Translations under genes and position numbers: made by a program
Assembly: GCA_964446865.1 (NCBI GenBank)
Contig: CAYURD010000002.1
Location: 62,001-126,000 of the forward strand
Length of the DNA stretch: 64,000 bases
Reading direction: 5' to 3'
Source: Glaciecola sp964446865
GTDB lineage: Bacteria; Pseudomonadota; Gammaproteobacteria; Enterobacterales; Alteromonadaceae
In this document: in pieces, positions 44,419 to 53,190 of the stretch
Layout of the letters: each line of letters starts with the position of its first letter
Position numbering within the stretch: position 1 is the stretch's first letter
The notes under the pieces: generated by a model
Database searches by the model: none
What the model was told of the DNA's origin: nothing
The model's input: only the letters and a program-made list of their open reading frames with translations

Positions 44419-47400
44419 CTATTTTGCGATAGTATCTTGAATGTCACCACTTGAGGAACTGACGATACTCTGGCTTGCTTGGCCTTGTTGTTTTGATTTT
44501 TTACCTCTAATTATGCCCTTAAAGTCATCTAGCACTATGTATAAAGAAGGTACTAGTAATAAAGTGATCACCGTCGCGAACAATATGCCAAACGCTAAAG
44601 AAATAGCCATTGGAATAACAATTTGCGCTTGAAGGCTGCGCTCAAAGATAATAGGCATCAGGCCAATGAAGGTTGTCAAACTCGTCAGTATGATTGCCCT
44701 AAACCTTTCTGTTCCCGCATTTAATACGGCGTCCATTAACGAGCGCCCTTCTTTGCGTGCCCGGTTCACAAAATCAACCATAATCAGTGAGTCGTTCACC
44801 ACAACCCCCGACAGCGCTATAATTCCACAAATAGACAATACGCTAATGGCTTTGCCCAAAACCATGTGCCCAATAATAGCGCCAACAAGGCCAAAAGGTA
44901 TCACCGACATGATAATAAGTGGTTGAGAATATGACTTAAGTGGGATTGCCATCAGCGCATAAATCGCAAGCATGGCAAACAAGAACCCAGAGGCTAAAGA
45001 AAAAATAGCCTCCTGCTGCTCTTTGGCATTGCCTTGCAAGCGCGATTGCACCTCAGGGTATTTGGCTAAAAGCTCTGGAATGTAGACTGTAATCACATCC
45101 ATCGCGACTTCATTAGGATCGATTAATTCTTTATTTATTTTTCCGCTGACCGTAATTGACCGAGATCCATCTACTCTCACAATACTCGCGTAACCTTTGG
45201 CAAGCGTAATATCTGCCACTTGACTGAACGGCACATCATCGCCATTTGGCGCTCTTACCCGCATATTTTCAAGATTTCCAACTGAGCTTCGCTCTTCAAT
45301 TGGGTAACGCACCATGACTTTTACTTCTTCGTCATCACGTTGTATCCGCTGCGCCTCTGCTCCGTAAAAACCATATCTTACTTGTTGGGCCAACTGCGAC
45401 AAACTAATGCCTAGCGCTTCGGCTTGAGGTTTAACCTTGAGTTGTATTTCATCGCTTCCTCCGCTAAACGAGTCGTTAACTTCAGTCACGCCGGTGTATG
45501 CATTCAAATAATCGGTTAAATCTTCACTGACTTGTTTCAATGCATCAACGTTGCTTGAATTAAATTCAAAGTCCACATCAGCGCCACCGCCAGGACCGCC
45601 TGGCGCGCCAATTTCGAGAGACCGAACACCCGGAATTTCTTGCACATATCCACGCCACACATCTTGTATTTGAGAATCATCTAATTCTCGTGTTTCGCCC
45701 TTGGTTAGTTCAATAAAGAGTTGTCCGGTTAATGGACCTGTGTCAAACGCTAAGGAGTGCTTAATGACAGGGGCGCCAGTGTCATCAATAATGCGCTGAT
45801 TCATTTGCTCAGCAGAGAGCATTAGTTCTTTTATGGCGACATCACGTTGTTTAATAGATGAACCTGCCTCCATCTCGACCGATGCAATCATAAAATCTGA
45901 TGGTATGTTGGGGAAAAATACAAAGCGCACTATGCCACCAGCAAACAAGCCTATAGTCAAAATAAATAAAGCCACGAAAGTCGCCAGCGTGGTGTAACGG
46001 TTTCGCACACATTTGAGTAAAAATGGACCGTATTTTTCGTGAATAAAACGCTGAAGAAATGTATTTATGTTTTGTCGAACGCGCTGAAAACCGCTTAAAT
46101 TATCAGGGTCAATCGGTTTTAATTTCATGTGCGCTAAATGCGCAGGCAGAATAAGTTTTGATTCGACTAAGGAAAATATCAAACACAAAATCACCACCAT
46201 GCCAATGGTCTTCCATATCACGCCAAACACACCGCTTACCATGAGCATGGGTGAAAATGCCGCAATCGTCGTTAATACCCCAAATGTAGCGGGCATAGCG
46301 ACACGCTTTACGCCGCGGATCACATTGTCGATATTATGCCCTTTACGGTTGATTTCGGTATAGGCCGACTCCCCCATAATAATGGCATCGTCAACGACAA
46401 TACCTAACACCAATATAAAACCGAACAAGCTCAGTAAGTTAATAGAAACGCCTATGCCTTCCATCGGCATAAACATTAAAGTACCTAAAAAACAGACGGG
46501 CAAACCAACCATGACCCAAAATGCGAGTTTTATGCGCAAAAATATCGATAGCACTAAAAATACTAAGACAGCACCGGCTAGCATATTTTTAATCATCATA
46601 CTTAAGCGATCGGCTAGGTAAAATGAACTATCTCCCCAAGTCGCTGCAGTAATGTTGTCAGGAAAGGTCTTGCGCTTTTCGTCTAAATATTCGTTGACGG
46701 TTTCGGATATTTGCAGTGCATTTTGATCGCCCACAGCGCGCACTCTGATACTCATCGCCGTTTTACCATCAAACAAAGAAAAACTATTGTTTTCAACAAA
46801 TCCGTCATTAATTGAGGCAATATCGCCTACTAATAAACGCGTGCCATCAACACGATTAATTAAAGGGATACTCGCAAAATCCCAAGCAGTATAGGCCTGC
46901 CCTTTTGCCCGTAGCAATACATCGCCGTTATCTGAGCGTATCGACCCACCGGGAATATCAACCGACGAACGCCTAATCGCGGCCACCACATCATCAAAGG
47001 TTAAGTTGTAAGCCTGAAGTTGCCTCTCTGATATCTCGACAGACACCTCAAAGTCCCGTGCACCGAACACTGTTACATCACTAATACCATCCAAATTTGC
47101 AATTTCGTTGCGCATGGCTTTAGAGACTTCTTTTAGTTCACGCTCATTTACATCGCCAAAAACAGATACCCAAAGCACGTCTTGCTGCGCTTTTATTCTA
47201 AAGACCACAGGTTTTTCGGTATTGGCTGGAAAGGTTGAAATAGCATCCACTTGCACTTTAATTTCATCAAGTAAGTCTTGTATATCGTAGCCATCTTCTG
47301 CTTCAACGCTTACGGTGCCTAATCCTTCACGAGCATTAGAGATAATCTTTTTAATACCTTCTAAATCTTTAATCGATTCTTCAATCCTGAGGATAACCCC

Positions 47401-47607
47401 TTCTTCCACTTCTTGCGGCGCGGCGCCCAAATAAGGGACTTGAATACTAATAAGATTCAAGGTGAACTGTGGAAACACCTGCTTTTGGACTTTAAAAATG
47501 CCATAAACACCCCCTAAAATAATGGTAATCATTAATAGGTTTGCGGCCACACTATTGCGAGCAAACCATGCAATTATGCCTTTGTGGGTATCAATATGCT
47601 CGCTCAT
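44419..47607 (-). CDS. RND-family efflux transporter, inner-membrane pump subunit
   Basis: 1062 residues with the RND layout: membrane segment 1, a large periplasmic loop (about 40-335), five membrane segments including the proton relay GIVVDDAIIMGE in segment 4, a second large loop (about 560-865), and the final membrane bundle. It is of the HAE1/heavy-metal-like group with shorter porter domains, not AcrB itself. It pumps hydrophobic compounds or metal ions out of the periplasm with the adaptor encoded upstream; the start overlaps the adaptor stop as ATGA. No TolC-type outer-membrane factor gene is in this operon, so a shared one must be used. Substrate unknown. Confidence 0.92.
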   Translation of the reverse strand: MSEHIDTHKGIIAWFARNSVAANLLMITIILGGVYGIFKVQKQVFPQFTLNLISIQVPYLGAAPQEVEEGVILRIEESIKDLEGIKKIISNAREGLGTVSVEAEDGYDIQDLLDEIKVQVDAISTFPANTEKPVVFRIKAQQDVLWVSVFGDVNERELKEVSKAMRNEIANLDGISDVTVFGARDFEVSVEISERQLQAYNLTFDDVVAAIRRSSVDIPGGSIRSDNGDVLLRAKGQAYTAWDFASIPLINRVDGTRLLVGDIASINDGFVENNSFSLFDGKTAMSIRVRAVGDQNALQISETVNEYLDEKRKTFPDNITAATWGDSSFYLADRLSMMIKNMLAGAVLVFLVLSIFLRIKLAFWVMVGLPVCFLGTLMFMPMEGIGVSINLLSLFGFILVLGIVVDDAIIMGESAYTEINRKGHNIDNVIRGVKRVAMPATFGVLTTIAAFSPMLMVSGVFGVIWKTIGMVVILCLIFSLVESKLILPAHLAHMKLKPIDPDNLSGFQRVRQNINTFLQRFIHEKYGPFLLKCVRNRYTTLATFVALFILTIGLFAGGIVRFVFFPNIPSDFMIASVEMEAGSSIKQRDVAIKELMLSAEQMNQRIIDDTGAPVIKHSLAFDTGPLTGQLFIELTKGETRELDDSQIQDVWRGYVQEIPGVRSLEIGAPGGPGGGADVDFEFNSSNVDALKQVSEDLTDYLNAYTGVTEVNDSFSGGSDEIQLKVKPQAEALGISLSQLAQQVRYGFYGAEAQRIQRDDEEVKVMVRYPIEERSSVGNLENMRVRAPNGDDVPFSQVADITLAKGYASIVRVDGSRSITVSGKINKELIDPNEVAMDVITVYIPELLAKYPEVQSRLQGNAKEQQEAIFSLASGFLFAMLAIYALMAIPLKSYSQPLIIMSVIPFGLVGAIIGHMVLGKAISVLSICGIIALSGVVVNDSLIMVDFVNRARKEGRSLMDAVLNAGTERFRAIILTSLTTFIGLMPIIFERSLQAQIVIPMAISLAFGILFATVITLLLVPSLYIVLDDFKGIIRGKKSKQQGQASQSIVSSSSGDIQDTIAK

Positions 47608-48812
47608 AAACTGACCTCTGTTATCGCTTTGTCTTGTTGCTCGTCTTCACTATTAATTGGCTTGGTCGGTTCGTCTTCAGTAAATCTGACTGGCATACCA
47701 TTATAGGGCGTTGAAACAGCGCTCATCACAACTAAGTGATCGGTAGGCAATCCCCCGCTAATGTAGACATAATCTTCATCCGCGCGCATAATTTCTACAC
47801 TATTAATGCTAATTTTTTGCTCTTCATCAACGCTTAATACCGTCCCATCAAGGCGAATGACTGAGCGAGGTAATTTAACAATGTCTTGTGCAATCATGCC
47901 CGATACCGCAGCACTCACAAAACGTCCAAACTTAAGTGGTGATGCATGTTCTGTTGAGATTAAATTGTAAGGGTCTTGTACTTCAACGACGCCAAAACTC
48001 ACGCGCCTGGCTTCATCTAAAACTGCTTCATCTCTCACTAATTTGCCTTGCCAAAAATGCTTTTTTCCTGCGACATCGGCACTTAGTGTGACATGGCGAG
48101 CAGATGTATTCATATCACCCAAAAAAGCGAGGTCATTATCGGTAAGCGGCAGGCGTACCTCTGCCGTTGATGTCGAAAAAACCTCACCGAGCTGGGTACC
48201 CATTGCAACAAATTGGCCTAAATCTACCAAACGTGATTTAACGAGGCCATCGTATGGTGCGGTAATTTTAGTACGAGAAAGGTTGCGTTTTGCGCGAGCA
48301 AGGTTAGCACTAGCCGCTTTTACATTAGCTTGCTCTCTTGCTAATTGAGGCTTACGCAAGCCTAATTCTGGACGCTGACCTGAGTTAACCGAGCTCCATT
48401 CTTTTTCGGCCACTCTTCCTCTGGCTATTTCTTCATCAAGCGATGCTTGGGCGCGAGCGAGTTCTGCTTCAGCTAGCAAAAGGTCGCTCGTGTAGTCATC
48501 GCTTTCAAGTGATAACAACACCTCACCTTTTTTGAAAAAACCGCCTTCAGTAAACTTTTCAGAGACCTCAATTACACGACCGCTAACTTGTGTACTTAGC
48601 ATAGTTTTGTGTTTAGGCTGCACGGCACCTTGCGCGTAAACTAAAAACTCAACGTCTTCAGATAAAATAGGCTTGGCATCGACTAAAAAAGACCTAGACT
48701 CAGGTTCTTTTTTTTCTGGTTCTTGTTTTAGCGCTATCATCGCTACAGCAGCAGCAATTGCAACAACAATAATAATAATGGGAAGACCAGTTTTACTGAT
48801 AGATGTGCTCAT
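47604..48812 (-). CDS. RND efflux adaptor (membrane fusion protein)
   Basis: 402 residues. An N-terminal membrane anchor (about 8-27, LPIIIIVVAIAAAVAMIAL) is followed by a split lipoyl/biotinyl domain (VSGRVIEVSEKFTEGGFFKKGEVLLSLE and KITAPYDGLVKSRLVDLGQFV), an alpha-helical hairpin (about 115-170), and beta-barrel and membrane-proximal domains. It bridges the RND pump to an outer-membrane channel. The upstream region contains the assembly gap, so its promoter may be incompletely visible. It is the first gene of the operon and overlaps the pump gene by four bases. Confidence 0.92.
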   Translation of the reverse strand: MSTSISKTGLPIIIIVVAIAAAVAMIALKQEPEKKEPESRSFLVDAKPILSEDVEFLVYAQGAVQPKHKTMLSTQVSGRVIEVSEKFTEGGFFKKGEVLLSLESDDYTSDLLLAEAELARAQASLDEEIARGRVAEKEWSSVNSGQRPELGLRKPQLAREQANVKAASANLARAKRNLSRTKITAPYDGLVKSRLVDLGQFVAMGTQLGEVFSTSTAEVRLPLTDNDLAFLGDMNTSARHVTLSADVAGKKHFWQGKLVRDEAVLDEARRVSFGVVEVQDPYNLISTEHASPLKFGRFVSAAVSGMIAQDIVKLPRSVIRLDGTVLSVDEEQKISINSVEIMRADEDYVYISGGLPTDHLVVMSAVSTPYNGMPVRFTEDEPTKPINSEDEQQDKAITEVSL

Positions 48813-49212
48813 ATTTTACTCGAAACGTTTCTTTCTGTGCATAGTATACGCCCTCGCTTAATTAATTAGCTACTCTTTAAGCGTAAGCCTTTGTCAGTTT
48901 TAAGAATAAATTGTGTCTAAATGTTTCGAGTGGCATTTTCTCGACGCCAGCACAACAACAGNNNNNNNNNNNNNNNNNNNNNNNNNNNNNNNNNNNNNNN
49001 NNNNNNNNNNNNNNNNNNNNNNNNNNNNNNNNNNNNNNNNNNNNNNNNNNNNNNNNNNNNNCAGCACAACAACAGATTATTAAGTAGTCACTCAACTACA
49101 TATTTATTAATCGCGTAAACTCGCTAATTTTGGGTGACGAGTTACACTCTAGTAAAGCCGTTTATTCATACAGCAAAGATCAACAGGCCCTAAATTAATA
49201 AGAGTATAAAAT
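48813..49212. other. Intergenic region containing the assembly gap
   Basis: 400 bases between the divergent adaptor and TDO-family genes, including 100 N. Left of the gap (48813-48961) and right of it (49062-49212) are about 150 bases each without an ORF. A small inverted repeat AACTCG/CGAGTT lies at 49118-49123 and 49138-49143 ahead of the TDO gene. The promoters for both operons should be here. Confidence 0.6.
48962..49061. other. Assembly gap (100 N) flanked by identical 14-mers
   Basis: Exactly 100 N, a conventional placeholder. CAGCACAACAACAG occurs immediately before (48948-48961) and immediately after (49062-49075). Either the two contigs actually overlap by these 14 bases and the true gap is negative, or the gap hides a tandem array with the 11-bp unit CAGCACAACAA. 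Reading frames crossing the gap are artefacts. Confidence 0.95.
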
Positions 49213-49989
49213 ATGTCTTCGAGTAAAAAACCTGCTGACAAAAATAGCATTGATAAAGAAAAATACTATAAGCTCATCGAGTCACCAGAAATGCTTGACT
49301 ACGGCGTCTATTTACAGTGTGATAAGTTACTAGCATGTCAAAAGCCCATAAGCAAACTTGCCACCGCAGACGAGCTTCAATTCCAACTTATTCATCAAGT
49401 AGAAGAACTGTGGATGAAGTTAATATCCTTCACTCTCGTCGATATTTTAGATTACATGCAAAAAGAACAACATCATCGCGTAGTGACCTTGTTCAATCGA
49501 GTACATCGATTGCAACGAATGATGGTTGACCAATTAGATGTGCTTGAAACCATGTCGCCAAAAGAGTATCAAGAAATACGTTTACAACTAGGTAATGGGA
49601 GTGGCCAAGAGTCTCCAGGATTTCGCACCTTGCTGAAGTTACCACCTGATTTATGGGCGATGTTTACATCAGTGTATTTGGATAAGGGCGGTGTCAGTGT
49701 TCAGCAAATTTATGATGATGAATATGTACATGATCATCGCTATGCGGTTGCCGAAGCGATGATTGAATTTGACGAGCAGTTGCAATTATTTAGATGGCGA
49801 CATTTATTTCTTATTCATCGCTCAATTGGATTAGGTTCAGATTCTCTTAAAGGACGGCCTGTTGAATTACTCCAAAATGGAGCGAAAAAGCGGTTTTTCC
49901 CCGAGTTATGGGATATACGCAATACCATGACCAATAAATGGGGCAGCGAATACGGAAAAGTGCGCCCATCAATAAGCGGGAAATCATAA
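49213..49989 (+). CDS. Tryptophan 2,3-dioxygenase-family heme protein, divergent
   Basis: 258 residues. Aligned from memory with Xanthomonas TDO it keeps the start YGVYLQCDKLLACQ, the distal His61 (QLIHQVEELW), the carboxylate-binding Arg138 (SPGFR), the proximal heme ligand His197 (FRWRHL) and the block FFPELWDIR. It has lost the GTGGSSG substrate loop: residues 207-217 read LGSDSLKGRPV. The usual SSGFQSLQYR is GSGQESPGFR. So it is a heme enzyme of the TDO superfamily, but ordinary tryptophan dioxygenation is uncertain. It is followed after two bases by a kynureninase-like gene. No kynurenine formamidase gene is in the window. A kynA label would be an over-call without a test. Confidence 0.75.
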   Translation: MSSSKKPADKNSIDKEKYYKLIESPEMLDYGVYLQCDKLLACQKPISKLATADELQFQLIHQVEELWMKLISFTLVDILDYMQKEQHHRVVTLFNRVHRLQRMMVDQLDVLETMSPKEYQEIRLQLGNGSGQESPGFRTLLKLPPDLWAMFTSVYLDKGGVSVQQIYDDEYVHDHRYAVAEAMIEFDEQLQLFRWRHLFLIHRSIGLGSDSLKGRPVELLQNGAKKRFFPELWDIRNTMTNKWGSEYGKVRPSISGKS

Positions 49990-49991
49990 AA

Positions 49992-51125
49992 ATGAGTAGC
50001 ACTGATTACCCATATTCGAACTTATTCGAGAAACCCAAAGGCATTTACGCCCTTTCCCACTCTGTCGGCCCTTTATGTAAAGTTGCTCGAAAAGCCTTAG
50101 ATACACACTACCTTAATGATTGGGCAAATTTAGGCGGTGATGCTTGGCCCAAATGGCTGACACAAATCGATGGGTTTTCAGCGCAAGTGGCAGGGCTAAT
50201 TAATGCCAATCCACAAGCAATATGCCCTCAAGAAAACCTTGCCAGTGGTTTTTATACGTTTATAAGTGCTATTGCAAAGCGGCCGGAACACAAGCATCAA
50301 GATACCATTGTCATGCACAAAGATGCCTTTGCTTCAATGGGCTTTGTTGTGCAAGGTTTGGCAAATACTTATAAGCTAAAACTCGTTTTACTAAATGACG
50401 CACCAAATGACATTGATGCTTGGTATAACGCGTTTGAAGATAATAGTGTATTAGCCTGTTTAGTTACCCATGTGCACTCTAATACCTCTGTCAAATCAAA
50501 GGTGAGAGAGATTTGCGCCATTGCGCGCCAGTTTGAAGCCTATTCAATGGTAGATATTGCGCAATCGGTTGGTATTGTGCCGGTCGATGTGAAAACTTGG
50601 CAAGTAGACGCTGTATTTGGTTCTTGCGTAAAATGGCTTTGCGGCGGTCCTGGCGCAGGGTTCATGTATGTGCGCGAAGACCTGATAACAAGGCTTGAAC
50701 CGGATCCTATAGGGTGGTTTTCTCACGAAAACCCATTTGAATTTGACATTAATCGATACGTGCCCGCCAGTGATGCAAAACGTTTTTGGGGTGGCACACC
50801 AAGCGTTGCGCCTTACGTTATGGCGAGTAGCGCTATTGAGTGTTTACAAGACATAGGGCTTACTAAAATTATCGAGCATAATTACATGCTCAAACACCTT
50901 ATTGTTGAGCGATTAACAGAGTATGGCGTTTTAACAGAAAAAGTGGATGTAGATAGCCTTGGCGGAAGTTTATGTCTAGCAGCCAATCAAACTGCTAAAA
51001 CGCAGGAGAAGCTAGCCAAACACGCTGTTGCGCACGATATGCGAAGTGATATTTTTAGGATTTCTCTACATCTAATCAACACGGTTGAAGAAGCTGAAGT
51101 AGTGGCAAGTTGCTTTGATACCTAA
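49992..51125 (+). CDS. Kynureninase-like PLP enzyme (aminotransferase class V fold)
   Basis: 377 residues from the ATG at 49992, two bases after the TDO-family stop; the open frame begins at 49938 inside that gene, but MSSTDYPYSNLF is the sensible start with GGGA upstream. The PLP lysine is Lys214 in SCVKWLCGGPGAGF, and the Asp that pairs with the ring is Asp188 in MVDIAQSVG; RFWGGTPSVAPYV is also kynureninase-like. Kynureninase splits kynurenine into anthranilate and alanine. The coupling to a TDO-family gene supports a role in indole or kynurenine chemistry, though other class V PLP enzymes share these blocks. Confidence 0.75.
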   Translation: MSSTDYPYSNLFEKPKGIYALSHSVGPLCKVARKALDTHYLNDWANLGGDAWPKWLTQIDGFSAQVAGLINANPQAICPQENLASGFYTFISAIAKRPEHKHQDTIVMHKDAFASMGFVVQGLANTYKLKLVLLNDAPNDIDAWYNAFEDNSVLACLVTHVHSNTSVKSKVREICAIARQFEAYSMVDIAQSVGIVPVDVKTWQVDAVFGSCVKWLCGGPGAGFMYVREDLITRLEPDPIGWFSHENPFEFDINRYVPASDAKRFWGGTPSVAPYVMASSAIECLQDIGLTKIIEHNYMLKHLIVERLTEYGVLTEKVDVDSLGGSLCLAANQTAKTQEKLAKHAVAHDMRSDIFRISLHLINTVEEAEVVASCFDT

Positions 51126-51217
51126 ATTCAAACAAAAAGCAAAAAACAAATTAAGCAAATAAATTCGTTTGCAATTAATATTGCAAACGAATTTGGTTGT
51201 CAAATTTTGACAAAAGT

Positions 51218-52144
51218 TTATAACGATGCCTCTAATTTAGGTAATTCTTCAAACAAATCACCCACCAAGCCATAATCAGCGACTTGAAATATTGGCGCTT
51301 CTTCATCTTTATTGATAGCCACTATTACTTTAGAGTCCTTCATGCCAGCTAGATGTTGAATGGCACCTGAAATACCCACAGCAATGTACAATTGTGGTGC
51401 TACGATTTTACCTGTTTGACCTACTTGCATGTCGTTAGGCACGAAACCCGCATCAACTGCAGCTCTTGATGCACCAATTGCCGCACCTAACTTGTCAGCA
51501 ATGCCATTTAACAATGCAAAATTTTCACCGTTTTGCATGCCACGACCGCCCGAAATTATCACGTCAGCGGCGGTTAGTTCTGGTCTTTCAGATTCGGTAA
51601 GCTCAGCCGACACAAAACTCGATTTGTCTGCTTCTTTCACCGTATCTATATTTTCAATACTCGCACTACCATTACTACCTGCAGCATCAAATGCTGCCGC
51701 TCTGACGGTGATAACTTTAATCGAGTCTGCAGATTGCACGGTCGCAATCGCATTACCCGCATAAATTGGGCGGACAAATGTGTCGCTAGATTCGACTTTA
51801 ATAATGTCAGAAATTTGCGCAACATCTAGAAGCGCCGCCACACGCGGCATGAAGTTTTTACCCGTAGTGGTAGCTGCCGCTAATACGTGGGTGAAATCGG
51901 ATGCTAATGCAAGCACTAAATCGCCTATATTTTCAGGTAATTGATGCTCGTATTGGGCATTGTCTGCCACAATAACCTTGCTGACGCCATCAATTTTAGC
52001 CGCATTGGCAGCCACATCAGACACATTGCTTCCCGCTACCAAAATAGTAATGTCGCCGCCAATATTACCTGCCGCATGCACCAATTTATTTGTTTCAGGC
52101 TTTAACTCAGTATTATCGTGTTCTGCATATATTAAAATACTCAT
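51218..52144 (-). CDS. etfA: Electron transfer flavoprotein alpha subunit
   Basis: 308 residues. ETF collects electrons from acyl-CoA and related dehydrogenases and hands them to ETF-QO. The C-terminal FAD domain is clear: ISGGRGMQNGENFALLNGI, GASRAAVDAGFVPNDMQVGQTGKIV and LYIAVGISGAIQHLAGM. The start overlaps the etfB stop as ATGA, so the pair is translationally coupled. Expected partners in the window are the acyl-CoA dehydrogenase at 37831 and ETF-QO at 53191. Confidence 0.97.
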   Translation of the reverse strand: MSILIYAEHDNTELKPETNKLVHAAGNIGGDITILVAGSNVSDVAANAAKIDGVSKVIVADNAQYEHQLPENIGDLVLALASDFTHVLAAATTTGKNFMPRVAALLDVAQISDIIKVESSDTFVRPIYAGNAIATVQSADSIKVITVRAAAFDAAGSNGSASIENIDTVKEADKSSFVSAELTESERPELTAADVIISGGRGMQNGENFALLNGIADKLGAAIGASRAAVDAGFVPNDMQVGQTGKIVAPQLYIAVGISGAIQHLAGMKDSKVIVAINKDEEAPIFQVADYGLVGDLFEELPKLEASL

Positions 52145-52893
52145 GAAATCACCTTTGCTTCATTTTTTAACTTATTGACTAATTCTTCAACACTCTCTAC
52201 CTTGACGCCGCCTTGACGTTGTTCAGGTGGAGTGACTTTCACTAGACTTACTTTAGAGCTTAATTCAACACCCATATCTGCTGCATTTTTAACATCGATA
52301 GGTTTGCGTTTTGCTTTCATAATATTAGGTAAAGACGCGTAACGCGGCTCATTTAAGCGCAAATCAGTCGTGACAACTGCAGGTAACGATAACGCAACGG
52401 TCTGTAATCCACCGTCTATTTCTCGGGTGACATTAACCTTGGCATCAGCAACTTCAACCGCGCTTGCAAATGTACCTTGGGGCATACCTGTTAACGCAGC
52501 GAGCATCTGGCCCGTTTGATTGTTATCAGAATCAATGGCTTGCTTACCTAAAATGACTAAGTCAGGGGATTCTTCATCTACGATGACTTTGAGTAGTTTT
52601 GCAATTTGTAGAGAATCTAATCTTGCGTCTGTTTCGATGTGGATCCCTCTATCAGCGCCTAGGGCTAAACCCGTTCGAATCTGCTCTTGCACTGCTTTGT
52701 CACCAACAGACACGACCACTATTTCAGTCGCTACGCCTTTTTCTTTTAGCCTTATCGCTTCTTCAACCGCTATTTCGCAAAATGGGTTAATGGCCATTTT
52801 GACATTGGTCAAATCAACGTCTGACTGATCTGCTTTAACGCGTACTTTCACGTTGTAATCGATAGCACGTTTTACAGGCACTAAAATCTTCAT
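52141..52893 (-). CDS. etfB: Electron transfer flavoprotein beta subunit
   Basis: 250 residues from the ATG at 52893, which has AGGGGA upstream and gives MKILVPVKRAIDYNVK, the normal start; the frame extends to 52920 without support. Conserved blocks: CEIAVEEAIRLKE, DLVILGKQAIDSDNNQTGQMLA (nucleotide-binding, AMP) and EPRYASLPNIMKAKRKP. It pairs with EtfA. The gene is divergent from the ETF-QO gene, with a palindromic operator candidate between them at 53066-53082. Confidence 0.97.
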   Translation of the reverse strand: MKILVPVKRAIDYNVKVRVKADQSDVDLTNVKMAINPFCEIAVEEAIRLKEKGVATEIVVVSVGDKAVQEQIRTGLALGADRGIHIETDARLDSLQIAKLLKVIVDEESPDLVILGKQAIDSDNNQTGQMLAALTGMPQGTFASAVEVADAKVNVTREIDGGLQTVALSLPAVVTTDLRLNEPRYASLPNIMKAKRKPIDVKNAADMGVELSSKVSLVKVTPPEQRQGGVKVESVEELVNKLKNEAKVIS

Positions 52894-53065
52894 ATTTTCC
52901 CCTACGCTTTTGATGAGCATTAACTTGCGTAAATAATAGTATTATTCGTAAAAACCTTATTACGACTTTTGGGCCATTATGGCGCACCGCAATCACTATT
53001 ATTTACTGATAACCATTAACTAATAAAACTTTACTAGTTATTATGTATGGCGCAATCTATATACA

Positions 53066-53082
53066 GTTTACGTAAACGTCAA
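53066..53082. promoter_or_regulatory. Palindromic operator candidate between etfB and ETF-QO gene (LiuR-like)
   Basis: GTTTACGTAAAC (53066-53077) is a perfect 12-bp palindrome and continues as GTCAA, giving TTTACGTAAACGTCAA. From memory this resembles the MerR-type LiuR operators described upstream of branched-chain amino acid and fatty acid degradation genes in gammaproteobacteria, where etf genes are often members. The site is 114 bases before the ETF-QO start and 173 bases before etfB, so it could serve both. Confidence 0.5.
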
Positions 53083-53190
53083 CCTTGAGTTGCCATTTTT
53101 TGAGCCGATATATTACAATTATATGCACAGTTGTCATATTCAATTGACGAATACAATACTATAACCACCTGACTTGCCTTTGGAGAAACC

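Noticed and set aside
48877..49118. Frames spanning the N run
   Set aside because: They exist only because N codons do not contain stops.
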